Assembly: GCA_030064795.1 (NCBI GenBank)
Contig: JASJEI010000319.1
Location: forward strand, 1 to 20,800
From: Pleurocapsa sp. MO_226.B13
GTDB lineage: Bacteria > Cyanobacteriota > Cyanobacteriia > Cyanobacteriales > Xenococcaceae
Direction of reading: 5' to 3'
Length of the DNA: 20,800 bases
A program made the translations under genes and the position numbers. Positions 1 to 7,437 of the stretch are shown piece after piece. Every line of letters begins with the position of its first letter. The first letter of the stretch is position 1. Under the pieces are notes generated by a model that was given only the letters and a program-made list of their open reading frames with translations, ran no database searches and was not told the origin of the DNA.

Positions 1-329
1 TCATCGCCAAACACCTCAATTAAACAGCATGACAGGTTTAATCCTGCATAAATAATCCCCCTTTCGCTATCGATTTCGGCTTTTGTCCCCCGCTGTCTTG
101 ATGCGCGTACATGCGGCGAACCGAATCGCCTTTGTCTTGCGCCTTTCGGCGGCGCGGGGTCGCACCGCTGGTGGTCGAACCTACTTAACGAACCATAATA
201 TCTAAATCCCGTCGCGGTAGCTCCATAACTGGTTGGATCGAATATTCTTTGAATTGTCGTTCCAGGTTTTAATTCTGTAAACTGAGGACTAATATTACGG
301 GTTGGTGGTGGATAGCGAATCTCTACCAT
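1..329 (-). CDS. RES-domain toxin, 3' end beyond window, with in-frame insertion
   Basis: ATG at 329-327 overlaps the TAA of the upstream antitoxin gene (TAATG), and the frame is open to base 3, so the gene continues past the window edge. The N-terminus (MVEIRYPPPTRNISPQF, then RIFDPTSYGATATGFRYYG, SRFDHQ and RGIIYAG) matches the RES protein at 1087-1716 almost position by position. RES-family toxins are NAD+-degrading enzymes with Arg, Glu and Ser active-site residues; here the Arg region and the Glu of CCLIEVFGD are visible and the Ser region lies outside. Between RFDHQ and RGIIYAG this copy has 35 codons where the paralogue has 12 (bases 167-63). The extra sequence is GC-rich and Arg-rich, unlike its surroundings, yet keeps the frame. 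Whether the toxin remains active cannot be seen. Confidence 0.8.
   Translation of the reverse strand, partial: MVEIRYPPPTRNISPQFTELKPGTTIQRIFDPTSYGATATGFRYYGSLSRFDHQRCDPAPPKGARQRRFGSPHVRASRQRGTKAEIDSERGIIYAGLNLSCCLIEVFGD
63..167 (-). repeat. GC-rich in-frame insertion in RES toxin
   Basis: This 105-base stretch replaces 36 bases found at the same place in the paralogous toxin. It is much richer in G and C than the flanking gene, contains a short inverted repeat (GCGCC near 141-154, pairing around CGAAAG), and encodes a Pro/Arg-rich peptide with no stop. It resembles small palindromic elements that invade genes in frame. The identity as a dispersed repeat is inferred, as only one clear copy is in the window. 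Confidence 0.45.
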
Positions 330-943
330 TACTGAGCTACGCCCACTCCTCTAGCTTCGACGAGTAAATCTTCAATATCCCTATCATTGCCGCTTTTTAA
401 GACCTCAACAGGAGTACGACCTTCAAAAGCTCTTAATGGTTTAGTCAACCAGTTAAGTTTGGCAAAATCTGATATTTGTAGAGTCTTGAGAAGTTCGGGT
501 AAGCGATCGATTACACCATCATCTCCTTCTGGGTCAAACTGCCACAAGGGAAACTTATAAACACCATTATCTTTTAATCCCAAAAGCGTACCTGCCTTAC
601 GGCGATCGTGTACGGTAGTAATTGCCTGACAGCCAATTAGTTTTGCTACTTCTGGCGTAGTAATGCTTCGGGCTAACAGTTCGCGACGACGTTGATAGTA
701 TCGTTCTAAATTAGCCAGTTCCAGTACGGCTAAATTACCCTCACTGTAGTCATCGCCCGCAATCTTTTTCGCCAAAGCTTTTTTTTCAGGATCGATTACT
801 TTAGGTTTGAGGGATTCGGCTATTTGCTTGAGATGTTGTGGAGAAGATTCTGTTATCGAAGCTGCTACATGATGCAACAGGGTTTTTGCTATTTCATCCC
901 TGTCTTGGGGAACCTCAATGGAGTGAATAACGGTATTTTTCAT
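329..943 (-). CDS. Xre/MbcA-type antitoxin of RES toxin (copy 1)
   Basis: This 204-residue protein is a paralogue of the one at 1716-2306; the last 120 residues align with near-constant motifs (GVYKFPLWQFDPEG, DRLPELL, NWLTKPL, TPVEVLKSGN, GVGVAQ). The C-terminal part from about residue 160 fits the MbcA/ParS/Xre toxin-binding domain that neutralises RES toxins. The middle (ITTPEVAKLIG, with DRRKAG) looks like a DNA-binding helix-turn-helix, so autoregulation of the operon is likely. Its stop overlaps the start of the RES toxin, the usual antitoxin-first coupling. Function is inferred from the partner and the C-terminal motif. Confidence 0.8.
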   Translation of the reverse strand: MKNTVIHSIEVPQDRDEIAKTLLHHVAASITESSPQHLKQIAESLKPKVIDPEKKALAKKIAGDDYSEGNLAVLELANLERYYQRRRELLARSITTPEVAKLIGCQAITTVHDRRKAGTLLGLKDNGVYKFPLWQFDPEGDDGVIDRLPELLKTLQISDFAKLNWLTKPLRAFEGRTPVEVLKSGNDRDIEDLLVEARGVGVAQ

Positions 944-1086
944 CTTCAGCTACCAATTCACATAGCTTTATTGTAACTTGCCTAAGATATATAGTTTTAT
1001 TTAAAAAAAGGTTAAGAGATATAGGGCTAAAAGTAGCGATGGTAACACTAGGGCAATCTAGCTTAAATTGCTTGCCCTGAAAAGGT
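944..1086. promoter_or_regulatory. Spacer between the two toxin-antitoxin operons
   Basis: This 143-base gap separates the tandem operons and must contain the promoter of the first antitoxin gene on the minus strand; an A/T-rich stretch near 985-1005 (reading TATATC on the minus strand) could be its -10. A hairpin AGGGCAA / TTGCCCT lies at about 1051-1078, downstream of the second toxin, but no T-run follows it, so a terminator role is only possible. Confidence 0.35.
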
Positions 1087-1716
1087 TTAAATAAACTGGA
1101 TCGGTAAGTGTAGCTTTTTAGCAGTTATGTGTATTTCTTTTCTTAGATTCTTATCTTTCAGACTTTGGGTACTAATTTTGGCTAAGGTTAGGGAAATTTT
1201 TGCTCTTTCGTAAAATGCCAAAGCATCCTCACCATTCTTGGCACTGCTGAAAATTATGCCCTCTATATCGACATATTTCTTTGGTGTCTCATAGAAGTAT
1301 TTGCTCCATTCCTGAGTCAGCGTTCTGCGGTCGTTATTCGCTATAGTTGTGTTCAATCCAGCATTCCAACATCCTTCGCCTCGCAGATCTAAAAGCTTGA
1401 TACTTCGTTTCAATTCAATAGTTGCCAATTGATGCTGTCCAATTGTAATTAGATCTTCGTCGCCGAAGATTTCAACCAGACAGCAGCTAAGGGTATATCC
1501 AGCATAGATAATTCCCCTATTGGGACTGTCGGCTGGTTTTCCATTTACTCTAAGCTGATGGTCGAACCTACTGCGCGGGCCATTGTATCTAAAGCCAGAT
1601 GCGGTAGCACCATAACTCGTAGGGTCGAATATTCTTTTAAGTATCGTACCAGCAGGAATTACGTAATATTGAGGAGCGATTTCACGATTGGGAGGGGGCG
1701 GATAAATCCTAACCAT
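1087..1716 (-). CDS. RES-domain toxin (copy 2, intact)
   Basis: This 209-residue protein has the RES-domain hallmarks in order: RIFDPTSYGATASGFRYNG and SRFDHQ (Arg region, residues 28-55), RGIIYAGYTLSCCLVEIFGD (Glu region, about 68-87) and EGIIFSSAKNG (Ser region, about 152-162). RES toxins hydrolyse or phosphorolyse NAD+ and arrest growth when not held by an Xre-type antitoxin. Its ATG overlaps the stop of the antitoxin gene at 1716, so the two are probably translationally coupled. It serves as the in-window reference showing that the copy at the window start has an insertion. Confidence 0.88.
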   Translation of the reverse strand: MVRIYPPPPNREIAPQYYVIPAGTILKRIFDPTSYGATASGFRYNGPRSRFDHQLRVNGKPADSPNRGIIYAGYTLSCCLVEIFGDEDLITIGQHQLATIELKRSIKLLDLRGEGCWNAGLNTTIANNDRRTLTQEWSKYFYETPKKYVDIEGIIFSSAKNGEDALAFYERAKISLTLAKISTQSLKDKNLRKEIHITAKKLHLPIQFI

Positions 1717-2306
1717 TACTGAGCTACCCCAACTCCATCAGCTTCAATTAGTAAATCTGCAACATCGTCGGGGTTGCCTTTTTTTAACACCTCAATTGGG
1801 GTCAAATTATCAAACGCAGCCATTGGCTTGCTTAACCAGTTGATTTTCCTGAAGTTGGATACATTTAGCCGAGACAGAAGCTCTGGCAATCTGTCTACAA
1901 TTCCATCCTCTCCTTCGGGGTCAAACTGCCACAGAGGATACTTATAGACACCACGATCTTTGACTCCCACGATCGCGTTAGCCTTAAGGCGATCGCTTGC
2001 TGTTTTATGGTGCTGCCAGCCCATTAAATCTGCTACTTGAGTTGAAGTGAGACTGTCTTTTAGTAAAGCCTGACGACGCTGATACAACAGCTTGAGGTTT
2101 TCTAACTCAAGCAACCATAGAGGTTCTGAATTATCATCTGATGACATGGATTCGTTTACTTCAGGCTCAAAGACAAAACTCAACTGTTCCAAATCTTTCC
2201 TGTCGGCAGCATCGATTGTCGCTTTCAGCGATCGCATAACTGCCTGGGTAACTTCTCGGCGACCGTGAGAGCTAGTTTGAGTTTTTTCAGCTCCGTTATC
2301 GTTCAT
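1716..2306 (-). CDS. Xre/MbcA-type antitoxin of RES toxin (copy 2)
   Basis: The protein has 196 residues. The C-terminal part (NWLSKPMAAFDNLTPIEVLKKG followed by DLLIEADGVGVAQ) fits the MbcA/ParS/Xre toxin-binding domain; the middle (LTSTQVADLMGW, SDRLKANA) resembles a helix-turn-helix. A GGAG sits about six bases before ATG (GTGGAGCTGAAATG), supporting the start. The gene heads a two-gene operon with the RES toxin and is about 60% similar by eye to the antitoxin at 329-943 in the C-terminal half; the N-terminal 70 residues differ strongly. A long palindrome at 2453-2489 lies upstream and could serve its regulation. Confidence 0.82.
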   Translation of the reverse strand: MNDNGAEKTQTSSHGRREVTQAVMRSLKATIDAADRKDLEQLSFVFEPEVNESMSSDDNSEPLWLLELENLKLLYQRRQALLKDSLTSTQVADLMGWQHHKTASDRLKANAIVGVKDRGVYKYPLWQFDPEGEDGIVDRLPELLSRLNVSNFRKINWLSKPMAAFDNLTPIEVLKKGNPDDVADLLIEADGVGVAQ

Positions 2307-2452
2307 TTCAGCTCCACATCATATACTATCTGCAACTTAATTATAAGATATTTGCTGAAGGTATACGATGTATATTTACCCCCGATTAGTGTCCTAATCA
2401 GAAGTAGAAATTGAAAAACGAACGACTAAAACTACTAACCATGAAGGCTTTA

Positions 2453-2489
2453 GCGTACCAAATAATTTTACGATTATTATTTGGTACGC
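2453..2489. promoter_or_regulatory. 14-bp perfect inverted repeat
   Basis: Arms GCGTACCAAATAAT (2453-2466) and ATTATTTGGTACGC (2476-2489) are perfect complements around a 9-base loop. It lies about 150 bases upstream of the antitoxin operon start (minus strand) and about 60 bases before the mini-element. It could be an operator, a bidirectional terminator or part of a small palindromic element. A second TACGCAAA follows at about 2496. Confidence 0.5.
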
Positions 2490-2549
2490 AAAAGATACGC
2501 AAATTTTGCTATTTTACTCAGATCTTGCACCAAAAAAAGTTGATGGGAG

Positions 2550-2876
2550 TGTCGGTTAACCCATAAAGTGCAAACGTTAACCCATAAGTTGAAAATTTTT
2601 GACACATATAATGAATATCGTTATGAATCTAAATGCCGAACACAAGTAATTCAAAGCTATGCTCTGTCTGGGTTTTATCTTTTATATAGAAATAGAATCT
2701 TTAGGGGCGCGATCGCAATCGCAGCAGAATATCGAGTCAGATTTTTGCAAATTATGGGTTAATAAGTTCGGATATTTTCATTATATGAGTTAATTTTTTG
2801 CAACTTATGGGTTAATGACTATACTCAAAGTACTGAAAACTCGTAGAGATATTTTTAACTTATGGGTTAACCTATA
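2550..2876. mobile_element. Tn7-like mini-element (non-autonomous, ends only)
   Basis: The left side begins TGTCGGTTAACCCATAA and has two TTAACCCATAA boxes (2556-2566, 2577-2587), 21 bases apart. The right side has the reverse-oriented box TTATGGGTTAA at 2752-2762, 2805-2815 and 2860-2870, plus a degenerate one near 2782-2793. Two boxes left, three or more right and a TGT start are the architecture of Tn7-like ends bound by TnsB. The interior holds no convincing gene. The right terminus (CCTATA) is not a perfect mirror of TGTCGG, and no 5-bp target duplication was found (GGGAG versus AATTA). The boxes differ from those of the two larger elements, so a different TnsB would have moved it. Confidence 0.55.
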
Positions 2877-2905
2877 AATTAGGTCAGAGCAAGGGATGAG
2901 CAAAT

Positions 2906-3454
2906 ATGGCTTCAATTATTTATAAATGGTCGATAGATGAATGGCATGAACTGGTTGATTCTGGAGTGTTAGAGGGAAAACCAGTCGAACTTTTGGAAGG
3001 AGATATTGTTGAGATGAGTCCCGAGGGGATTGAGCATAGCTACACCAATCGCTCTATCGTTAAATATCTGAGGCGGTTATTGGTAGATTTAGCTGAGGTA
3101 ATTCAGGCTCAACCGATTACCCTGGATAACTCCGAACCAGAACCAGACGTCACCATAGCTCGTCTGCCAGAAGAAAGGTATAAACGGCATCATCCCTATC
3201 CTCAAGATATCTATTGGCTCATCGAAGTATCCAACAGAACTTTGAAAAAAGATCTAGAGCAGAAAATTATTACCTATGCTCGCAATGGCATACCCGAATA
3301 TTGGGTAATTGATTTAAAGAATAAAAAACTGATTGTTCACACTCAACTGCAAAACAGTAGTTACTCACAAACTATTGAGTATCAATCAGGGTCATTAACA
3401 TCTCAAGCTTTTCCCGATCTTGAAATCGATTTAGATAAACTGTTGCTGTACTGA
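2906..3454 (+). CDS. Uma2-family (DUF820) putative restriction-like endonuclease
   Basis: This 182-residue protein matches the Uma2/DUF820 family, abundant in cyanobacteria, with a PD-(D/E)xK nuclease fold. Visible landmarks are the N-terminal W-x-x-D-E-W-H-E and ELLEGDIVEMSPEGIEHS (about 28-47), the EPEPDVTIAR strand with the metal-binding Asp (about 77-86), DIYWLIEVSNRT with the second acidic residue (about 100-111), a Lys-rich helix (KKDLEQKIITYARNG) and PEYWVID. Length is normal. The start is 30 bases from the right edge of the mini-element, so that element may influence its promoter. Seven bases separate it from the next gene. The biological role of the family is unresolved. Confidence 0.85.
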   Translation: MASIIYKWSIDEWHELVDSGVLEGKPVELLEGDIVEMSPEGIEHSYTNRSIVKYLRRLLVDLAEVIQAQPITLDNSEPEPDVTIARLPEERYKRHHPYPQDIYWLIEVSNRTLKKDLEQKIITYARNGIPEYWVIDLKNKKLIVHTQLQNSSYSQTIEYQSGSLTSQAFPDLEIDLDKLLLY

Positions 3455-3460
3455 TTTTTT

Positions 3461-3961
3461 ATGCCTCGCAAAGCCGATCCAAAATGCGTTTATTGTGCCA
3501 ATCACTACCCTCAAGAGTCTGTAGCAGAGTCCAAACATCCTGAATGTTATGTCAGAGCAAAATGTCGTACTAAGCGTTATCGTTTACGTAACCCGAATAA
3601 AGTTAACGCCAAACGCAGACAAAATAACGCGAGGAAACTAGGCATTACCACTATCGAGCCGATTTTACCCGAAGCATATCGGGCAGAACTTGAGATTTAC
3701 GGAAAGGAAAATCAGCTAGTTCACAGCGTAGCCCTCAAAATATACCAGGGCAACAAGCTATCTCATCAAATGTTACCCCAGCATACACAAGGACTAAGAC
3801 AGCCAGAACTTGAAGCCTATATCCAGAAGCTTCTGAATTACTTGGAGACGGAATATGGAGTTGATTGCTTTGGATTAATTTATTGGCTCAATCCTGCCGA
3901 TTGTCCTGAATGTCGAACGAACGATTTAGTCCTCAGCAGCAAGAACTCAAACAAAGCATAA
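3461..3961 (+). CDS. Hypothetical Cys-rich basic protein, possible zinc-binding
   Basis: A 166-residue protein not recognised. The N-terminus has CVYC (residues 9-12), a His-Pro pair and further Cys at 29 and 35, followed by a very basic stretch (about 35-60, rich in K, R and N); a second CPEC lies near 148. This pattern suggests two zinc-binding sites and nucleic acid contact, which is inference. It follows the Uma2 gene by 6 bases and overlaps or abuts the next gene, so all three are probably co-transcribed. Confidence 0.6.
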   Translation: MPRKADPKCVYCANHYPQESVAESKHPECYVRAKCRTKRYRLRNPNKVNAKRRQNNARKLGITTIEPILPEAYRAELEIYGKENQLVHSVALKIYQGNKLSHQMLPQHTQGLRQPELEAYIQKLLNYLETEYGVDCFGLIYWLNPADCPECRTNDLVLSSKNSNKA

Positions 3962-4620
3962 TGGATTACTCTTCAAGCTCCGGCGATATGGCCGGGTGTC
4001 CCGGCCGTCGGCAGTGCGCTTTTGGTAGCATAATCAAGCAAGTAAACTCTATTGATTCATCTCAACTAAGAGATGAGGTTAAGCTGCGGCGAGCGGGTGA
4101 ACTTTTTTATCAGGGAAGTGTAAGTCTTCTGGCACAAGCTGAAGCAGCCCTAGAGGATGCTCAACAGCAAGAGGTAGATTTAACTGATACTCCTATAGAC
4201 AATAGCTTCGGTCAATTTTTAGCTTCTCTGGCTCAACATAATGTTAGCACCAGTTTCTTACAAAAATATCTCAAACCTCAAATTAGGTCTAAATATGAAC
4301 GTGAATCAACGATAAAGATCCAGTCTTTAAGCTCAGTTGAAGCGGTCAATTTACTTGATTTTGATTTATTAGAATCAGAAGTTGTTTCAATAGCGAGTGA
4401 CGAGGATATTAATGCTTGGATAGATCGAGTAGCAAGGTGTCTTGAAACTAATTCAAGGATTCATACTCTACCTCAGATTGTCAGAGCGACTGGTTTATCT
4501 AAAGCGCAAGTATTTATCTCTTTACTGTTCGGCGATTTTGAACTTGTACAGTCAGGAGATTTTTACGAAGGACTTGGGATTGAAGTGAGATCCATAACAA
4601 AGGAAATCACTGTTGTTTAA
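3910..4620 (+). CDS. Hypothetical protein with HTH-like C-terminus
   Basis: A 236-residue protein if ATG 3910 is used, overlapping the previous gene by 52 bases. ATG 3961 (codon 18) is equally plausible because it forms a TAATG overlap with the upstream stop. Residues about 185-215 (TLPQIVRATGLSKAQVFISL) look like a helix-turn-helix with a following wing-like segment (GDFELVQSGDFYEG). The mid part is helical and acidic. Near the N-terminus the codons for MAGCPGR form a perfect GC-rich hairpin, unlike the rest of the gene. Function unknown; a DNA-binding regulator is possible. Confidence 0.6.
   Translation: MSNERFSPQQQELKQSIMDYSSSSGDMAGCPGRRQCAFGSIIKQVNSIDSSQLRDEVKLRRAGELFYQGSVSLLAQAEAALEDAQQQEVDLTDTPIDNSFGQFLASLAQHNVSTSFLQKYLKPQIRSKYERESTIKIQSLSSVEAVNLLDFDLLESEVVSIASDEDINAWIDRVARCLETNSRIHTLPQIVRATGLSKAQVFISLLFGDFELVQSGDFYEGLGIEVRSITKEITVV
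3990..4006. repeat. GC-rich perfect hairpin inside a gene
   Basis: GGCCGGG-TGT-CCCGGCC, a 7-bp perfect stem with a 3-base loop, sits inside the reading frame beginning at 3910. The surrounding 60 bases are also GC-rich compared with the gene. It may be a small inserted palindrome or a translation-modulating hairpin about 30 bases after the alternative start at 3961. Confidence 0.4.
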
Positions 4621-4664
4621 TAAATTCAACGCTATTGTATTAGCCGTAGATTCAATTGGTTGAT

Positions 4665-5048
4665 ATGCAAAGGTATTTTAATTACTATCTTCAAGGAATA
4701 AGAATTGCTACTTTAATTGGCTTTGCCTACACCTTAATATTTTTCCCTTTGGAATATTTGGTATTGCCTGAAGAATTAGCTCAATATTCACTACACGATA
4801 CTATTGAAGGCAGCGTTATTTTGGTTGCTTTTGTTTCAACTCTTCCAGGGTTAGCTGTATCTTATTTAATTAATTCGTCCTTTAACATCAATACAGGTTT
4901 TGTTAGCTTTTTACTTTATGTAGACCATACTGCTAAAAATCTTGACTTTCTTGGGAGTGAATTATTAATGATTGGAATATTTTTGGGTTCAACCTATCTT
5001 ATTCGTCTTTGTAAAAACGTTGAACGGCAAATGCAACTTGAACCATAA
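4665..5048 (+). CDS. Small membrane protein, 3' end altered by transposon insertion
   Basis: About 127 residues from ATG 4665 (a TTG three codons upstream is an alternative). Three hydrophobic segments are visible: IATLIGFAYTLIFFPLEYLVL near the N-terminus, GSVILVAFVSTLPGLAVSYLI in the middle and LLMIGIFLGSTYLIRL near the C-terminus, so it is probably an inner-membrane protein. The final codons (CTT GAA CCA TAA) lie inside the left terminus of Tn7-like element A at 5032, so the original C-terminus has probably been replaced. No family recognised. Confidence 0.6.
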   Translation: MQRYFNYYLQGIRIATLIGFAYTLIFFPLEYLVLPEELAQYSLHDTIEGSVILVAFVSTLPGLAVSYLINSSFNINTGFVSFLLYVDHTAKNLDFLGSELLMIGIFLGSTYLIRLCKNVERQMQLEP

Positions 5049-5077
5049 GCTGTCCAAAAAGGAAGCATAAGCTGTCC
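5032..5077 (+). repeat. Left-end TnsB boxes of element A
   Basis: Two boxes, GAACCATAAGCTGTCC (5040-5055) and GGAAGCATAAGCTGTCC (5061-5077), are 22 bases apart. The core read on the minus strand is GACAGCTTATG. The same inner-box sequence and the following CGACTTAAGAATT recur at 7764-7798 in element B. Confidence 0.65.
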
Positions 5078-5144
5078 GCACTCAAGCGACTTAAGAATTA
5101 CTTAATAGTTGTGTTGGTCGCACTTACAGAAAAAATAAGGAGGC

Positions 5145-5654
5145 TTATGTCCCGCCAATCACATCTCGATTAGGTTGACGAACTCCAGGACGACGATTGG
5201 GTTTCTGACCCAAAGTCCCAGTAGGAGATGAATTATCAGAACTGACAATCGAAGAAGATACTTTTGACAAACCTAATTTATGACGTAGCGCATGAGCTAA
5301 TTCTCCTGACTCAAATTGAAAAGCTTTTTCCCCGTCAATTGCTTCGGCAGCGATCGATAAACATTTTGCTACAGAAGGTGCATAAGATTCCCAATGTCGT
5401 GGCTGAAGAGTAGAAGCGTCTTCCTCCAATGCTTTACGGTAAGTTTGAGTCAGCCAATCTTTGAGAATACCAACACAGCCAATACTGCGTTCGTAAAAAT
5501 ATTCCCAATGCTGTTCTAACAAGGGAGGATTCGTCAAAGACATTTGCTCCCCAAAGCTTTTAAGTACCCGTTGAAACTCTATTAAATCATCTTTACAGTC
5601 CGCTTTCTGCTGTTTGGATAGAGAAGGACGGTAATCTCGTCTACGAATTGCCAT
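5145..5654 (-). pseudogene. tnsC: TnsC of element A with AAA+ core deleted in frame
   Basis: A 169-residue frame from ATG 5654, which overlaps the tnsAB stop (TAATG); a TTG two codons upstream is less likely. Residues 1-18 match the N-terminus of the TnsC at 7860-9023, then the sequence jumps at about 5595 (KADC, then DDLIEFQRVLKSFGE) to the C-terminal third of that protein, up to RPGVRQPNRDVIGGT. About 217 residues are absent, including Walker A, Walker B and the arginine finger. The remainder is in frame and well conserved, so a truncated product could be made, but ATPase activity is excluded. TnsC is the AAA+ regulator linking target selection to the transposase. Confidence 0.8.
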
Positions 5655-6490
5655 TACCAAAATTCCTCATAAGGTTTAATTTCCTCTGGCTCGTGCTTTG
5701 GTTGCTCTTCGGTGTCCGAGACAACTGCTGGGGTGTTTTGAGTCGTTGAAGATTCATCTTCTCCAATACTAGAAATGGTCAAGAAAATATCTTTGGCTTC
5801 CCCATCCTTCAAACGCTGTAACAAAATGGATTCAGTAGTTTGAGTTTCTTCGAGGAAATGTGCGAGAGCTTTAGCTGTAATCGTGAATCTTTGTCCATGT
5901 TTTTTATACTGTTGTCGTAACTCTTGTGTGGCTAATTGAATCTCTCGTTCGGAGCGACCCTGGAAAATACTGTAATACTGAGAGATACAGCGAACCCATT
6001 GTCCTCGTACATAGGCATAAGTAATTCCTGCATCTTGTGGGTCATAGCGTACACTAACTCGTGTTTTCTCAATCGAGCCACTGCGAAAACTATGATGCCA
6101 GTAATAGAGATGATTAATCTTAATTCCCTGATTGGGAATGACTTTTGCCGTTCCCTTGGGGGTGGTGGGTAAGGTCAAGATGCGAAAGGTTTCATCATAG
6201 GGAATTAATCGGCTCGGTCTTAAACCAGTTTTAGCTATGCCTTGATGATAGGCGTTAGTTGGACTTTGACCTAATGCGGGATGCTCTTTGTGGTCATAAA
6301 ATTCGTACACCCAATTACATAAATATTCATACAAACTCCCCAGTGTCCAAATGGCGTGCCGACGTGGATTAACTGCTGGAGTTAAGACACGAGAGTTTTT
6401 GGTAATTTGTGTATTCCCCGCCAGATTGTGAATAAACATAGTGTTGGCGGTACCAAACAAAGACGATAACGTCGATTCGCTTCTGCACAA
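5654..6490 (-). pseudogene. TnsB C-terminal part of element A
   Basis: The frame encodes the region after the catalytic core of a Tn7-like TnsB, starting at LFGTANTMFIHNL and including the beta-barrel-like segment, YVRGQWVRCISQYYSIFQGRS, the RLKDGEAKD linker and the C-terminal tail EIKPYEEFW. The first residues before LFGT come from the other side of a deletion. The upstream fragment (6382-7437) runs through the same junction in another frame, so this part is not fused to TnsA and would need its own initiation (TTG at 6490). The tail is nearly identical to that of element B and precedes tnsC by a TAATG overlap. In Tn7-like and CAST systems the TnsB C-terminus contacts TnsC. Confidence 0.78.
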
Positions 6491-7437
6491 TCTGAGGAGC
6501 TAGCACTTTTGATTAGCAAACCGACATTGCTTTGATTTAAGCTGTTAGGGCTGATTACTGTTAATTGACCTTGTGTAATCAATTGTTCAAAAACTGCAAG
6601 CGGTAAGTTGATGATCTTCTGTTGCGAGTTTAATAGTGTTACTTCTGTGTTCCCAAGGTTGAGAACCAGCCAATCAATTCCATCCCAAACTATTTGACTT
6701 CCTATGGTCGGTTGAATTAACCCTTGAGAAATTAAGTTTTTGTCGGTTGAATTCCATGATTCAGATATTTGGGAGGCTGCCTTGGCACTTTCAATAGATA
6801 GAAAGACTCTGACTTTTTCTGGTTCACTGGCTAAGTCAGCAGCACTTAAATCAACGTAGATTTGTTTAGTTGCGATTAAGCTGTAAATTTCATCGGGGTT
6901 GAGTTCCCATTCCCATAACTTTAATAGTGTTATTCCTGGTTGGCTTTCTACTAAACCAATTATTTTTTCTTGGTTAGGGAGTAGTGATTCCGACTCGGTT
7001 TTTGCTCGAAAGTAATCTTCTAGAAAGTAGAGATTACGTTGAAGATTCCAATCAATTTCTGTTTCTGTGCGAACGTGGTACTCAAGTCCCCATTGCATAG
7101 CATAGGCTTCTCCGGGAGGACACCGCCATTGACCTGATTGAGTTTGTTGGTAGCGGTGTGGCATTTTAATTGCCAGTCGTTCTAATTCTTGTGATGTTTT
7201 CCATTCTTCCCAACCAGCTTTCTCCCGACGTATGACAAAGTAATCTGGGGTGTGCCGCACTCCTAACTGGCGACCTGAAGCACTCTCATAGTTCAACTTA
7301 ATCGTTGGTGGCTGGTCGTAATATTCGAGTACCTCGCTATCGTATTCCATTAAGTAGATACCTGCGAGTTCATGGTGATGACTTTCAAATTGAATAGTTA
7401 CGCCCATTTTTTGACGCTTGATAGCGACCACTGACAT
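6382..7437 (-). pseudogene. TnsA domain plus TnsB N-terminus of element A (frameshifted, truncated)
   Basis: The frame carries a TnsA-type endonuclease: MEYDSEVLEYYDQP with the first acidic residue, HTPDYFV with the Asp, and WEEWKT with the Lys, then CPPGEAYA and the winged-helix-like region. It continues into the TnsB N-terminal part and ends in out-of-frame residues after CAEANRRY, at a deletion junction near 6460-6466 that removes the whole DDE core. The natural start is ATG 7561 (MLTSEQFRDW, aligned with MLSPEKFQTW of element B), but that frame is shifted by one base at an A6 run (7407-7412) where element B has five A. Translation from ATG 7437 is possible. Tn7-like TnsA cuts the 5' strands at the ends. 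Confidence 0.82.

Noticed and set aside
1051..1078. Rho-independent terminator after the second RES toxin
   Set aside because: The AGGGCAA / TTGCCCT stem exists, but the loop is long and no T-run follows on the minus strand.
2568..2762. 64-codon plus-strand frame inside the mini-element
   Set aside because: It begins within a left-end box and ends in a right-end box, with no ribosome-binding site or recognisable protein pattern; it is most likely a by-product of the box sequences.
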